Source: Candidatus Eiseniibacteriota bacterium (GTDB lineage Bacteria; JAFGKV01). Taken from it: a stretch of 17,264 bases of DNA. The notes under the pieces are model-generated. The model had not been told where the DNA came from. It saw only the letters and a list, made by a program, of their open reading frames with translations, and ran no database searches. The DNA is taken from positions 1 through 17,264 of the forward strand of contig JALOPK010000029.1 in the NCBI GenBank assembly GCA_025453925.1, in the 5' to 3' direction. Made by a program: the position numbers and the translations under genes. Shown piece after piece: positions 6,701 through 16,058 of this stretch. The stretch's first letter is position 1, and each line of letters opens with the position of its first letter.

Positions 6701-9673
6701 TCATCCCTCCAGCGCCTCCCGGACTTTCCGGGCCAGCGCTTCCATGGTGAACGGCTTCTGCAGGAACCGCACTCCCTCCTCCAACACCCCTCGTCGCGCC
6801 ATCACGTCCGCCGTGTACCCCGATATGTACAAACTCCTCACCCCTGGCTTAACCTCTTCCATCCGCCTCGCCAACTCCCGCCCGTTCATCCCCGGCATCA
6901 CCACGTCCGTGATCAACAGGTCGATCTCCCCGCCGTGCTCCTCCGCGCAGCGGATCCCTTCCTCGGGGCTGACGGTGCTCATCACCCGATACCCCAGTGT
7001 TTCCAGCATCCGAACTCCCATCCCTAGCACCGCCTCGTCGTCCTCCACGAACAACACCATCTCACCCCGTCCCCGCACCGCGCCCCCCTGCGAATCCTGT
7101 TGCCTATTCTTCTCCTCACCCTCGTGCCGCGGCAGGAGAATCTTGATGGTCGTCCCCTTCCCGACCTCGCTGTGCACCTCGATGGAGCCCCCATTCTGCT
7201 TGACGATCCCGTGTACGGTGGCCAATCCCAGGCCGGTCCCCTCGCCAATTCCCTTCGTCGTGAAGAACGGTTCGAAGAGGTGCGCCTGCACCTCCGTTGA
7301 CATCCCACAACCCGTGTCGCTCACCGTCAGCATCACGTACCCGCTCAGCGGGGTTCCCGCATGATCGGTGCCGGATTCCCCATCGAGCCGTATGTTCTCT
7401 GTCTGAATGGTGACTTCGCCGACTCCCTCGATGGCATCCCGGGCGTTCACGCACAGGTTCGCCAGCATCTGATCCACCTGCGAGGGATCTATCTGCACCA
7501 TCCACAGGTTTCCCGCCGGCTTCCACGACAGCGTGATGTCCTCCCCGATCAGTCGCCGCAGCATGCTGAGCATCCCCTCGATGGTCTCGTTCAGGTCAAC
7601 CACCTTGGGCTGAACGACCTGCTTCCGCGCGAACGCCAGCAACTGCCGCGTGAGATCCGCCGACCTCAGAGCCGACTTCCGCGCCTCCTCCAGATCGCCT
7701 CGAAGCGGGTCAGCGGGGGAGAGCCGGCTGAGCACCATGCCGACATGGCCGAGCATGACCTGGAGCATGTTGTTGAAGTCGTGGGCCACCCCGCCCGCGA
7801 GGCGCCCGACCGCCTCCATCTTCTGGGCCTGCAGGAACTGCGCCTGGAGCCTCTCCCGCTCGTCCTCAGCGTTCCTGCGCTCGGTGATGTCACGGTAGAT
7901 CCCGTAGACGCCGAGCTGGTCGGGGCCGAGCCCGATCGGGTTTCCCAGGACCGAGACGTGGATCCTCCTGCCGTCTTTTGCCTGCCGGATAGTCTCGAAG
8001 GAGAGGTGCTTTCCCGCCGCCACCTGGGCCGTCGCCTCGGCTCCTTCGCTCTTCCGGTCCGTGGGAACGATGAGGTCGTTGATCTTGCGGCCAACCGCCT
8101 CGTGGGGCGCATACCCGAACAGCCTGGCAAACTCCCGGTTGACCCGCTGGACCACATCGCTCTTGTCGAGCACGACAATGGCCTCGGGCGCCCCTTCGAA
8201 CAGCTCCTGCAGGTACGTGGTCTGGACGCGCAAGGCCTCTTCCGCCCGTTTCCGCTCGGTGACGTCGCGGACGACGCTCAGGAAGTGCGGGCCATCCCGG
8301 AGCTGCAGCACCTCGCCGGAGATGAGCCCTTCAATCACTGCGCCCGACTTGATCCTGAACGTGGTCTCGAAGTTGACGGCTCGGCCGTCCTTCCGTACGA
8401 GGGCCATGTAGCGGTCGCGGCTCGACGGATCAGCCCAGAGGCCCAGGTCCGTGGTGGTGCGGCCGAGCATCTCCTCAACCGTGTAGCCGGAAATCCGAAC
8501 CATGCCCTCATTGACTTCGACGATGCGACCATCCGGAACCGTCGTGAGCAGAATGGCATCGGGGCTCGCCCGAAACGTCTTGGCGAACCGCTCCTCCGAG
8601 ATGCGCAGGCCCTCTTCCGCCCGTCTCCGTTCAGTGATGTCCAGCGCGGCCAACGCGACTCCGCGGCCGAGGTTGGTGCGGTCGAAGGCCGCGCTGCTCA
8701 GGATGACATCCAGGATGCAGCCGTCCTTCCGTCGGAAACGGGTTTCGACGGTGCCGATGCCGCGGTTCTCGATCTGCGCGTACTTCTCGCGGCCGACCCG
8801 CTCGAACTCCTCGTCGCCGGGAAAGATCATTCGCGACGACCGGCCGAGCAGGTCGTTCCGGTCATATCCGGTCAGCTCGCAGAGCCGGTCGTTGACCTCT
8901 GTGAACACGCGGTCGACGACCACGCCCATGCCGACCGGGGCGCCGCGGAAGATAGCCTGAAGCTTCTGCTGGCTCTGCAGAATACGACGGTTCGCGCGTC
9001 GGAGCCCGATCAGAAACAGACCGAGACTCGCCACAAGCAGCACCAGCGCCACCGGCAGGGCCGCGCGAGCAAGGGCATGCCGCCGCCAGTTCGCGGCGGA
9101 GATGTCCATGCCGAGAACTACCCGTGGGTCGCCGGCCACCTGCGGGACGAGGGGAACGAACGCACTCACCCAGGTGCCCCAACGATCCGTGAACGGGCCT
9201 TCCACGATCTCCTGCCCGCCGGTGAAGGCGGCGTGGACCTGGGGCGTCGCTTCGTCATACGCCTGTCCCGGTGGCGATTCATCCGGGGAGCCCGGGGGTT
9301 CCGAGTCGACGAAGAAGAAGACCGTTCCCTCCAGTCTCCGCCCCATCAAGTACAGGAAGCGGCAATCGGGGTTGGCACGGCGGACCAAAGCAAGCTGCTC
9401 TTTGAGCCGCACGTAGTCGGGCGATCCCAGATCGGCTTCCTCCCCGCGCAGTGCCGCCACGCGCGCGGGGCTCACCGACCAGGCAATCATCCGCGCTTGC
9501 TGCAGAAGCTCAGCGCGGAGCTGGCGGTCGGCACGGTACGTCATGTCCCAGATGGCCACCCCCGACAGCGCCACGACCACCGCGATAGAGGCAACCGCGA
9601 AGGCGGAAGGCTTCCGAAAGTGGAAGACGGGACCTTCCGAACTCGGAGCGCGGAACGCGGAACGGAGGCTCAT
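6701..9673 (-). CDS. Membrane-anchored hybrid sensor histidine kinase (3 PAS, receiver)
   Basis: This 990-residue hybrid kinase begins with a transmembrane helix (~24-43), an extracytoplasmic sensor domain (~44-200, with the patterns [20 protein letters not shown] and [13 protein letters not shown]) and a second helix (~204-224). Three PAS domains follow (~233-350, 358-475, 484-600), then a dimerisation/phosphoacceptor domain with GGVAHDFNN (H631), an ATPase domain (N-box N739/N743, D786 in [13 protein letters not shown] at 810-817) and a C-terminal receiver (E877/D878/D879, phosphoacceptor D923, K973). It should autophosphorylate on H631 and pass phosphate to D923 or another receiver of the operon. 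The ATG at 9673 overlaps the IVP stop as ATGA and has AAGGAAG 5 nt upstream, so translation is probably coupled. Residues 4-10 are encoded by the left arm of the inverted repeat bounding the IVP gene. The last ~390 residues are very close to those of the giant kinase upstream. Confidence 0.95.
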   Translation of the reverse strand: MSLRSAFRAPSSEGPVFHFRKPSAFAVASIAVVVALSGVAIWDMTYRADRQLRAELLQQARMIAWSVSPARVAALRGEEADLGSPDYVRLKEQLALVRRANPDCRFLYLMGRRLEGTVFFFVDSEPPGSPDESPPGQAYDEATPQVHAAFTGGQEIVEGPFTDRWGTWVSAFVPLVPQVAGDPRVVLGMDISAANWRRHALARAALPVALVLLVASLGLFLIGLRRANRRILQSQQKLQAIFRGAPVGMGVVVDRVFTEVNDRLCELTGYDRNDLLGRSSRMIFPGDEEFERVGREKYAQIENRGIGTVETRFRRKDGCILDVILSSAAFDRTNLGRGVALAALDITERRRAEEGLRISEERFAKTFRASPDAILLTTVPDGRIVEVNEGMVRISGYTVEEMLGRTTTDLGLWADPSSRDRYMALVRKDGRAVNFETTFRIKSGAVIEGLISGEVLQLRDGPHFLSVVRDVTERKRAEEALRVQTTYLQELFEGAPEAIVVLDKSDVVQRVNREFARLFGYAPHEAVGRKINDLIVPTDRKSEGAEATAQVAAGKHLSFETIRQAKDGRRIHVSVLGNPIGLGPDQLGVYGIYRDITERRNAEDERERLQAQFLQAQKMEAVGRLAGGVAHDFNNMLQVMLGHVGMVLSRLSPADPLRGDLEEARKSALRSADLTRQLLAFARKQVVQPKVVDLNETIEGMLSMLRRLIGEDITLSWKPAGNLWMVQIDPSQVDQMLANLCVNARDAIEGVGEVTIQTENIRLDGESGTDHAGTPLSGYVMLTVSDTGCGMSTEVQAHLFEPFFTTKGIGEGTGLGLATVHGIVKQNGGSIEVHSEVGKGTTIKILLPRHEGEEKNRQQDSQGGAVRGRGEMVLFVEDDEAVLGMGVRMLETLGYRVMSTVSPEEGIRCAEEHGGEIDLLITDVVMPGMNGRELARRMEEVKPGVRSLYISGYTADVMARRGVLEEGVRFLQKPFTMEALARKVREALEG
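9642..9668 (+). repeat. Left 7-bp repeat array, inverted partner of the array at 10030-10060
   Basis: Read in sevens the tract is CTCGGAG, CGCGGAA, CGCGGAA, CGGAGG. Bases 9646-9662 (GAGCGCGGAACGCGGAA) are the exact reverse complement of 10044-10060. The tract lies inside the first codons of the hybrid kinase, just past the IVP stop codon. Confidence 0.85.
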
Positions 9674-10023
9674 GGGTGCTTCCTTGCTGTTCGGATCGAC
9701 GCAACAACCATGGCCAAAATCTCGTCGGCCTCCTGGTACAGTTCCGTGACGAGATTCTCCTCCGTCAGCCCGGCTTCGACAATCAACTCCATCCAGTACA
9801 TGCTTTCGTCCGCTTCCTCTTCCACCGTCCCCATCTCGCTGATGAAGTCGGCGTTTGATTTCGCCCGTTTGGCTGCACGGTAGTTCGCCCCGACGCTGGT
9901 CCCGGCCCTTAAGAGCTGATCCCTGATCACGCGCCCTTCAGTCGTTGCTGGCAGTGCACTCGACAGCTTCATGACTCGCAACGCGAACCCCTTCGTTCCC
10001 TCCCTCAGTTCATCTCTGCTCAT
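9670..10023 (-). CDS. Four-helix-bundle protein, 23S rRNA intervening-sequence (IVP)/Avd-like family
   Basis: This 117-residue protein has the family hallmarks: an N-terminal TKGFALRVMKL helix, then RDQLLRAGTSVGANYRAAKRA (~34-54), the ADFISEMGTVEEEADESMYWMEL core (~58-80) and a final helix ending in a basic tail. Members form a four-helix bundle that oligomerises. They were first met as ORFs inside 23S rRNA intervening sequences, and they are related to Avd, the accessory protein of diversity-generating retroelements that binds nucleic acid. Most free-standing members have no known function. Here it is not in an rRNA gene, and no reverse transcriptase or template repeat is visible. The ATG at 10023 has only a weak GGAATGAGAG leader, partly supplied by the flanking repeat array. 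Its TGA overlaps the downstream kinase ATG. It is bounded by inverted 7-bp repeat arrays (9642-9668 and 10030-10060) and sits between two paralogous hybrid kinases, which suggests insertion as a unit. Confidence 0.9.
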   Translation of the reverse strand: MSRDELREGTKGFALRVMKLSSALPATTEGRVIRDQLLRAGTSVGANYRAAKRAKSNADFISEMGTVEEEADESMYWMELIVEAGLTEENLVTELYQEADEILAMVVASIRTARKHP

Positions 10024-10029
10024 CTCTCA

Positions 10030-10060
10030 TTCCGCATTCCGACTTCCGCGTTCCGCGCTC
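10030..10060 (-). repeat. Right 7-bp repeat array, inverted partner of the array at 9642-9668
   Basis: On the plus strand there are four consecutive units, TTCCGCA, TTCCGAC, TTCCGCG, TTCCGCG, then CTC. Bases 10044-10060 pair exactly (17 of 17) with 9646-9662. The array starts 6 bp upstream of the IVP start codon and its outer edge overlaps the first two plus-strand bases of the giant kinase stop codon (10059-10061). Confidence 0.88.
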
Positions 10061-13000
10061 ACCCCTCCAGTGCTTCACGCGCCTTTCGCGCCAATGCCTC
10101 CAGCGTGAATGGCTTCTGCAGGAAGTGCACCCCCTCCTCCAACACGCCCCTTTGCGCCATCGCGTCCGCTGGATAGCCCGACATGTAGAGGCAGCGGACT
10201 CCTGGCTTGATCTGGGCAACGCGGTCCGCCAGATCCCGCCCGTTCATCCCCGGCAGCACCACATCGGTGAGCAGAAGGTCGATCACCGGCTCCTCCTCCG
10301 CGCGCAGGATCGCCTCCGCGGGATTCCCCGCGCCCACCACGCGATATCCCAACCCGCCCAGCATCCGCACTGCCATCCTGAGAATGGCCGCATCATCCTC
10401 CACCAGCAGCACGTTCTCCCCGGCGCCGCGGGGTGCCTCCTCGATGCCGGGTTCGCCTCGCTCTCCCACCGCCTCGCTGAACGCCGGCAGGTAGATGGCG
10501 AATGTCGTCCCCACGCTCTCTTCGCTGTACGCCTCGATGTAGCCATCGTTCTGCTTCACGATCCCGTATACGGTGGACAGCCCGAGCCCCGTGCCTTCTC
10601 CCACGCCTTTCGTCGTGAAGAACGGCTCAAACAGATGCTCGCGCACCTCGGGGGACAGGCCGCACCCGTTGTCGGTCACCAACAGTCGCACGTAGTCGCC
10701 GACCACGGCACCCGGGTGGAGCGCGCGATACGTTTCATCAATACCTGCATTGGCCGTCTCGATGGTCACCTCGCCCACTCCCCCGATGGCGTCACGGGCG
10801 TTCACGCACAGATTCGCCAGGACTTGATCCACCTGAGAAGGATCAATCTTCACGGTCCACAGGCCCGCGCCTGGCTTCCACGTGAGGCCGATGTCTTCGC
10901 CGATGAGCCGCCGCAGCATCTTGAGCATCCCGGCGATGGTATCGTTGAGATCGAGCACTCTGGGACTCACGGTCTGCTTCCGGGCGAATGCCAGGAGCTG
11001 CCGCGTCAGGTCCGCGGACTTGCGCGCCGCCGACCTGATCTCTTCGAGATCTCCGCGGAGTGAGTCTCCGGGGCCGAGCCGCATCAGTGTGAGCTCCACA
11101 TGGCCGAGCACCACCTGGAGCATGTTGTTGAAGTCGTGGGCCACCCCGCCTGCGAGCCGCCCCACAGACTCCATCTTTTGTGCCTGGATGAGCTGCGACT
11201 GCAACCGCTCCCGTTCCTCCTCGGCGCGCTTGCGATCCGTGATGTCGGTGATCGCGCCAACATAGCCACTCACGTTCCCGTCCGGGCTCACCTCGGGAGT
11301 GGCCAACCCCATCACCCAGACTATGCTGCCATCAGGCCGCAGGAATCGATACTCGGCGCGTGAAACCACCCTCTCCTGGGACTCTCGCTCCCAGGCCTCG
11401 GCCAATGCGACCCGGTCGCTGGGGTGCACGGCGCGAAGCCAGCCGGCGCCCATCGCCTCAGCCGCGGCCAGTCCCGACATCTCTGACCACCGGGGGTTCA
11501 CGTAGGTGGTCGCCCCCTGGGCATCGGTTCGGAAAACGCCGATCGGCGCCATCGTCGTCAGCGTTGCGAACAGCCGCTCGCTTTCCATCAGAGCTTTCTC
11601 CGCGCGGCGCCGTTGGACGATTCTCAACACGGAGTCCATCAGCAGCGTGAGCTGGCGGACGTCTGCGCCGTCATATTCAGTCTCCTTGTTCGCCACGCCG
11701 ACCACGGCCACGATCTTACCGTCGACGCGCACCGGGATCGTCATGAACCTCTTCAACTGAGCGTGCCCCTCCGGATGGCCCTTCTTCATGGGATGCGGCG
11801 CCGCGAAGTCGTTGATCACGATCGGCATTCCCTGTCTGACCGCCTCTCCCCACGCCCCGGTCTTATCCAACTCATAAATCGTCTGCGGCTCGAGGATCGA
11901 GCACTCCTTCATTACGCTCTTCGACCACGTGCTGAGGGTGAGAAGCCGCGTGCTCTCGTCATAGTGATAGATGTAGCCGAGCGTGCTCCCCGTCAGCCGA
12001 ACCGCTTCGTCCAAGGCATGGTCGAGGAGATCCTGCTCGGTCCCGGCCTCGAACTGCGCGAGGCGGACCAGGCCCTCGAGCCGCACCTCGTTCCGCTGCC
12101 GCTCTCCCTCCAGCCGCTTGCGCTCTGTGATATCCCTGACGACGCCCTGAATGACGATCGTGCCTCCACGTTGATACGTGGTGAGCACCACCTCGGCGGG
12201 AAACAGCTCGCCATCCGCTCGTTGATGCACCCACTCGAAGCGCAAGAACCCGCCCTTCTCAAGCATCTCCCGAATCAGCTCGCGCGACGCGACAATTGAT
12301 TCGCGGCCATCAGGCTGGCGGGGAGGGGAGAAATCGGCGGGGCGCCGCGCAATGAACCGGGACTTGCTCTCCACGCCGAACATCTCCAACGCCCGCTGGT
12401 TACAGTCTATGAAGTGGCCGTCTTCGGTAATGATGGTGATGGCATCGTGCAGTCCTTCGAAGGCGGCCCGGAGCTGCCCCTCGCTCTCCCGCAGGCGCCC
12501 CTCCGCCACCTCCTGCTCGGTGACATCCTGCATCACCCCGAATGCACGGATCACCTTCCCCGAGCTGTCCCGCGCGAGTTCGATGCTTTGCGCCAGATGC
12601 CGAACGGCGCCGTCCGGCCGGATGATCCGGAACGCATACATGCCGCCCTCTCCCAACTGAAGCAGCTCGCGGAGCTTGGAATCGTTCAGGTCTCGGTCTT
12701 CCGGATGGATCATCGAGACGATGCCTTGATGCGTGAGCGCGAAGTCCTTCGACACCCCCCAGATCCGATAGAGCTCATCGGACCAGACCAGCCGCTCGCC
12801 GGGTATATCCCAGTCCCAGCTTCCGAGGCGGCCAATCACCTGGGCCCGGGCCAGCGCCCGCTCGCTTTCCCGCAGCGCCTCCTCGGCCTGTTTGCGCTCC
12901 GTGATATCGCTCACGAGGCCGACCGAGCCGATTATGGTGCCGTCAGGGCCGTACATCGGCGAGCCGCAGATCGAGACCCAGACCTGCCGGCCTTCCGCCG

Positions 13001-15563
13001 TGATCATCCTCGATTCGTAGCTGTCGCTCGTGCCCTGTCGCCGCGCCAGGGTCTTCGACCTGATCCGCTCCCACTCGCTCTCCGGCGCGAACATTTCGTA
13101 CCCGATCTTCCCCACCAGCTCGTCGGCGCTCCTTCCGACGATCTGGCAGAACCGTGCGTTGACGTATTGGATCCGGTCATCATTGTCGGATTGGATGACG
13201 CCCTCCGCCATCCCCTCGACCAGCGTCCGATACCTGGACTCGCTCTCGCGCAGCGCCGCCTCCATTCGCGTGCGGGCCGTGATGTCATGGGCGGCCACGA
13301 CGGCATGCCGTTCCCCGTCGAGCATGAGCGGCTCCACATTTGCCTCGAACCACCGGGCTTCCTGACCGCGATCAGTCTCAATCTCCATCTCGACGGTACT
13401 GTGGTACGCCGCAGACCGGCCCTGCAGCACCTCCCGGACGGCAGTGTACAGTCCGCAGGAATCGCATTGCGGGGTCTTCCCGCATCCCCGAGGATCGTCG
13501 TGGCGGCGCGCACATCCAAGAAGATCTCCGCAGCGACGCTGGCGGAGGTCCTCGATGCCGCGCCCGAAGAGCCCTGCCGCCGACGGGTTGCAGCGGGTAA
13601 TCTCCTCGCGCTGATCCACCACGAAGAGCGCCACCGGCGCGGCTTCCATGATGGCCTGGAGGTTGTTCCGCTCGACCTGCAGGGCACGCTCGGCGTGCCT
13701 CCGCTCGGACACATCGCGGAAGCTCCACACACGGCCCAGGATATCCTCCCCCAACCGCTGGGGCTGCGAATAGCGTTCGAACACCCGGCCGTCCTTGAAG
13801 GTCAGCTCGTCCAGTGACGCTTCCTCGGGCGCATCGTAGAGGTGTCTCACTTTGGCCAGGAAGAGCCCAGGATCCTCGAGTTGGTCGAGGACATAGCCCA
13901 GGAGCCTCTCATCATCTCGGGCGGCCGCCAGCGGCTCGGGAATGCGCCAGAGTTCAAGGAACCGCCTGTTGTAGCTCGTCACCCGTCCCTGGCGGTCGAC
14001 CACGAGTACGCCGTCCGCCGTTGATTCCAGGGTGGCGGACATGAGCGAGTGCGATGTCCTCAGTTGCTCCTGTGCCCTCCTGTGCTCGGAGATATCCACG
14101 TGGATCTCCAGCACCAGCGCCTCGCCGTCGGTGTCGGTGTATGGATAGTCGTACACGGCGAATACCCGCCCGCGCGAATCGACCCACTCGCCTTCCCGGG
14201 GAAGTCCGGTTCGCAGGACACTCAGGGTCTCGCACGGATCGCAGGGCGCGGCGCGGCCCTTGAAAACCTCGTAGCAGGGCCGCCCTCGCGGATCGTCAAA
14301 CGCGCGCAGGAATGCAGGATTGACGAATCGGAACGAGCAATCCGACCCAATCAGACAGAGCGGGAGGGGCATGGCCTCCAACACGGAACGGAGTCGCGCC
14401 CGCTCCACGGTAACCGCCTCCCCGGCTGCCTTGCGGTCGGTGATATCGGTGATGAGCCCCACCGAGCCATCCACGTTCCCGTCGTCATCGTGCGTCGGCG
14501 CACCGCTGACCTCGACCCACCTGAAGCCGCCGTCCTTGGCCATCATCCTGAGTTCGTAGCGGTCCGCGAACCCCTGACGCCGGAGCTCGTTCTTCGACTG
14601 GAGTAGGGGGCGATCGGCGGGTGCGACGAGCACCTCATAACAGCTTCCGCCGATGAGCTCCGATTCGTCGTATCCCAGCATGTCGCAGAGACGCCGGTTG
14701 ACGAAGATGATGCGCTCGTCAAGGTCGGCGCGGACGAGCCCCTCCGCCATCTGCTCCACCAAAGTCCGATAGCGGGCCTCGCTCGTCTCGAGGATCGCCT
14801 GCGCCCGCCTCCGTTCGGTGATGTTGGTGAACACACAGTGGGTCTGCAGGAACTCGCCGTGAGTTCCCCGGGCGATCCGTCCGTCGAAGGACACCGTGAT
14901 GGTGCCTCCGTCTCTCCGCCGCATCTCGAACTCGACGCCGTGGACGTGGCCGACCTCCTTGAAAACCGTGAATCGCTCTCTGAACAGCACCGGGCCGTCG
15001 CCTGCGAGGAAGTCGCCGAACCACCTGCCGATGACCTCTTCGCGCTCGTACCCCAGTTCGGCAAGCCAGGAATTGTTCACCTCGAGGATCGTCCCGTCCG
15101 CGGCGAGCGACTGATACGGTCCCGGAGACTGCTCGTACAGCCGCCGGAACCTCTCCTCGCTCTCCCGCAGGGCATGGTTGGACCGCTGCCGTTCCACCGA
15201 GAACCGCACCACGCGATGAAGCAAGCCGGCGGGAATCTGCCCCTTCACCAGGTAGTCCTGGGCGCCGACCCGAACCGCCGCCATGCCGGTCTCGGCGTCA
15301 TCATAACCGGTCAACACGATGACCGGAACGGAAGGCACCGTGGCGGTCACGGATCGGACGGTCTCGAGCCCCTGGCTGTCGGGGAGGCCGAGGTCCAGCA
15401 GAATGACGTCGGTGGCCTCGCGCCGGAGGCGCTCGAGCGCCGCTGAAAGGCGGTCAACCGCCTCGATCTGGATGTCGGAGGCATCGCGCAGGATCTCCCG
15501 GACCAGGCGCGCATCGCCGGGGTTGTCTTCGACGAGCAGCAGACGAATCCGTACCGTGTCCAT
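10059..15563 (-). CDS. Giant soluble hybrid histidine kinase, REC-PAS(9)-GAF-HisKA-HATPase-REC
   Basis: This 1834-residue protein has no membrane segment and is probably cytoplasmic. Domains in order: receiver (~3-122, phosphoacceptor D57, K107); PAS domains at ~136-252, 260-378, 387-497, 502-623, 626-766, 773-893, 900-1018 and 1027-1149; GAF (~1162-1318); a ninth PAS (~1327-1445); phosphoacceptor domain with GGVAHDFNN (H1476); ATPase (N1584/N1588, D1631, GEGTGLGL at 1655-1662); and a receiver (~1716-1834, D1767, K1817). The third and fifth PAS carry Cys clusters (C430/C441/C444 and C678/C684/C694/C700/C703). The N-terminal receiver suggests control by another kinase, perhaps the GAF kinase two genes upstream. 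I chose the ATG at 15563 because GGGGAGG lies 9 nt upstream; the ATG at 15572 directly abuts that site and would add three residues. It starts 24 bp after the response regulator stop. Its stop codon overlaps the repeat array bounding the IVP unit. Confidence 0.94.
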   Translation of the reverse strand: MDTVRIRLLLVEDNPGDARLVREILRDASDIQIEAVDRLSAALERLRREATDVILLDLGLPDSQGLETVRSVTATVPSVPVIVLTGYDDAETGMAAVRVGAQDYLVKGQIPAGLLHRVVRFSVERQRSNHALRESEERFRRLYEQSPGPYQSLAADGTILEVNNSWLAELGYEREEVIGRWFGDFLAGDGPVLFRERFTVFKEVGHVHGVEFEMRRRDGGTITVSFDGRIARGTHGEFLQTHCVFTNITERRRAQAILETSEARYRTLVEQMAEGLVRADLDERIIFVNRRLCDMLGYDESELIGGSCYEVLVAPADRPLLQSKNELRRQGFADRYELRMMAKDGGFRWVEVSGAPTHDDDGNVDGSVGLITDITDRKAAGEAVTVERARLRSVLEAMPLPLCLIGSDCSFRFVNPAFLRAFDDPRGRPCYEVFKGRAAPCDPCETLSVLRTGLPREGEWVDSRGRVFAVYDYPYTDTDGEALVLEIHVDISEHRRAQEQLRTSHSLMSATLESTADGVLVVDRQGRVTSYNRRFLELWRIPEPLAAARDDERLLGYVLDQLEDPGLFLAKVRHLYDAPEEASLDELTFKDGRVFERYSQPQRLGEDILGRVWSFRDVSERRHAERALQVERNNLQAIMEAAPVALFVVDQREEITRCNPSAAGLFGRGIEDLRQRRCGDLLGCARRHDDPRGCGKTPQCDSCGLYTAVREVLQGRSAAYHSTVEMEIETDRGQEARWFEANVEPLMLDGERHAVVAAHDITARTRMEAALRESESRYRTLVEGMAEGVIQSDNDDRIQYVNARFCQIVGRSADELVGKIGYEMFAPESEWERIRSKTLARRQGTSDSYESRMITAEGRQVWVSICGSPMYGPDGTIIGSVGLVSDITERKQAEEALRESERALARAQVIGRLGSWDWDIPGERLVWSDELYRIWGVSKDFALTHQGIVSMIHPEDRDLNDSKLRELLQLGEGGMYAFRIIRPDGAVRHLAQSIELARDSSGKVIRAFGVMQDVTEQEVAEGRLRESEGQLRAAFEGLHDAITIITEDGHFIDCNQRALEMFGVESKSRFIARRPADFSPPRQPDGRESIVASRELIREMLEKGGFLRFEWVHQRADGELFPAEVVLTTYQRGGTIVIQGVVRDITERKRLEGERQRNEVRLEGLVRLAQFEAGTEQDLLDHALDEAVRLTGSTLGYIYHYDESTRLLTLSTWSKSVMKECSILEPQTIYELDKTGAWGEAVRQGMPIVINDFAAPHPMKKGHPEGHAQLKRFMTIPVRVDGKIVAVVGVANKETEYDGADVRQLTLLMDSVLRIVQRRRAEKALMESERLFATLTTMAPIGVFRTDAQGATTYVNPRWSEMSGLAAAEAMGAGWLRAVHPSDRVALAEAWERESQERVVSRAEYRFLRPDGSIVWVMGLATPEVSPDGNVSGYVGAITDITDRKRAEEERERLQSQLIQAQKMESVGRLAGGVAHDFNNMLQVVLGHVELTLMRLGPGDSLRGDLEEIRSAARKSADLTRQLLAFARKQTVSPRVLDLNDTIAGMLKMLRRLIGEDIGLTWKPGAGLWTVKIDPSQVDQVLANLCVNARDAIGGVGEVTIETANAGIDETYRALHPGAVVGDYVRLLVTDNGCGLSPEVREHLFEPFFTTKGVGEGTGLGLSTVYGIVKQNDGYIEAYSEESVGTTFAIYLPAFSEAVGERGEPGIEEAPRGAGENVLLVEDDAAILRMAVRMLGGLGYRVVGAGNPAEAILRAEEEPVIDLLLTDVVLPGMNGRDLADRVAQIKPGVRCLYMSGYPADAMAQRGVLEEGVHFLQKPFTLEALARKAREALEG

Positions 15564-15572
15564 GCGATGCAT

Positions 15573-15579
15573 CCTCCCC
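15573..15579 (-). promoter_or_regulatory. Ribosome binding site deciding the giant kinase start
   Basis: On the minus strand GGGGAGG is immediately followed by ATG (15572) and, 9 nt later, by a second in-frame ATG (15563). A zero spacer is unfavourable, so the second ATG is preferred. Confidence 0.6.
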
Positions 15580-15587
15580 GAAAGTGC

Positions 15588-16058
15588 TCAGCACGCCCTG
15601 TTGGGGGGCAGGGTCACGATGGTCAGCCAGAAGTTCTCAATGGAGCGCATCACCTTGAGAAACTCATCCATCTGGATGGGCTTGGAGATATAGCAGTTGG
15701 CGTGGTGGTTGTAGGTCTCGAGGATGTCCTCCTCGCCCTTGGAGATCGTGAGAATCACCACCGGGATGCGACGGAGGTCTTCGGCTTCCTTGATCTCTCG
15801 CAGAACCTCACGGCCATCCTTCCGGGGCATGTTCAGGTCGAGGAGGATGATGTCGGGGCGCGGCACGGCTGCGTACGCGCCTTGGCGGCGAAGGAACTCC
15901 ATCGCCTCGACCCCGTCTCGAGCAATGTGGAGGTTGTTCCTGACCTTGCCTTCCTTCAGGGCCTCCACGGTCAGCCGCACATCGCCGGGGTTGTCATCCA
16001 CCAGCAGAATCTCGATGGGACGCTCGAGGGCGTTCCCGTTCTTCGGTAAAGGTTTCAT
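15588..16058 (-). CDS. Rcp1/CheY-like single-domain response regulator
   Basis: This 156-residue protein is one receiver domain with short extensions and no output domain. The acidic pair D21/D22 lies in ILLVDDNPGD, phosphoacceptor D74 in DIILLDLNMPRKDG, the switch Thr is T104 in VILTIS, and K126 is in CYISKP. The NPGDVRLTVEALKEG and ARDGVEAMEFLRRQG patterns place it with Rcp1-type regulators, which partner phytochrome-like or GAF kinases, rather than with DNA-binding regulators. Its ATG overlaps the stop of the upstream kinase as ATGA and has AGGAGAG 5 nt before it, so the two are translationally coupled and are the natural cognate pair. It could carry phosphate from that kinase to the downstream giant hybrid kinase, or act by protein contact. 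The hydrophobic tail (ENFWLTIVTLPP) is also usual in this subfamily. Confidence 0.94.
   Translation of the reverse strand: MKPLPKNGNALERPIEILLVDDNPGDVRLTVEALKEGKVRNNLHIARDGVEAMEFLRRQGAYAAVPRPDIILLDLNMPRKDGREVLREIKEAEDLRRIPVVILTISKGEEDILETYNHHANCYISKPIQMDEFLKVMRSIENFWLTIVTLPPNRAC

Noticed and set aside
7361-9883. 840-residue plus-strand open frame antisense to the hybrid kinase
   Set aside because: It lies opposite a clearly real kinase gene and has no recognisable domain. Long antisense frames are expected where codons end in G/C.
9642-10060. A complete diversity-generating retroelement or an insertion sequence around the IVP gene
   Set aside because: There is no reverse transcriptase, template/variable repeat pair or transposase in the window, and no target-site duplication is evident beyond the repeat arrays.
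9642-10060. CRISPR array
   Set aside because: Units are 7 bp and contiguous, without spacers, and no cas genes are present.
12414-13817. 467-residue plus-strand open frame antisense to the giant kinase
   Set aside because: It is a shadow of the PAS-coding strand, with a biased composition and no family match.
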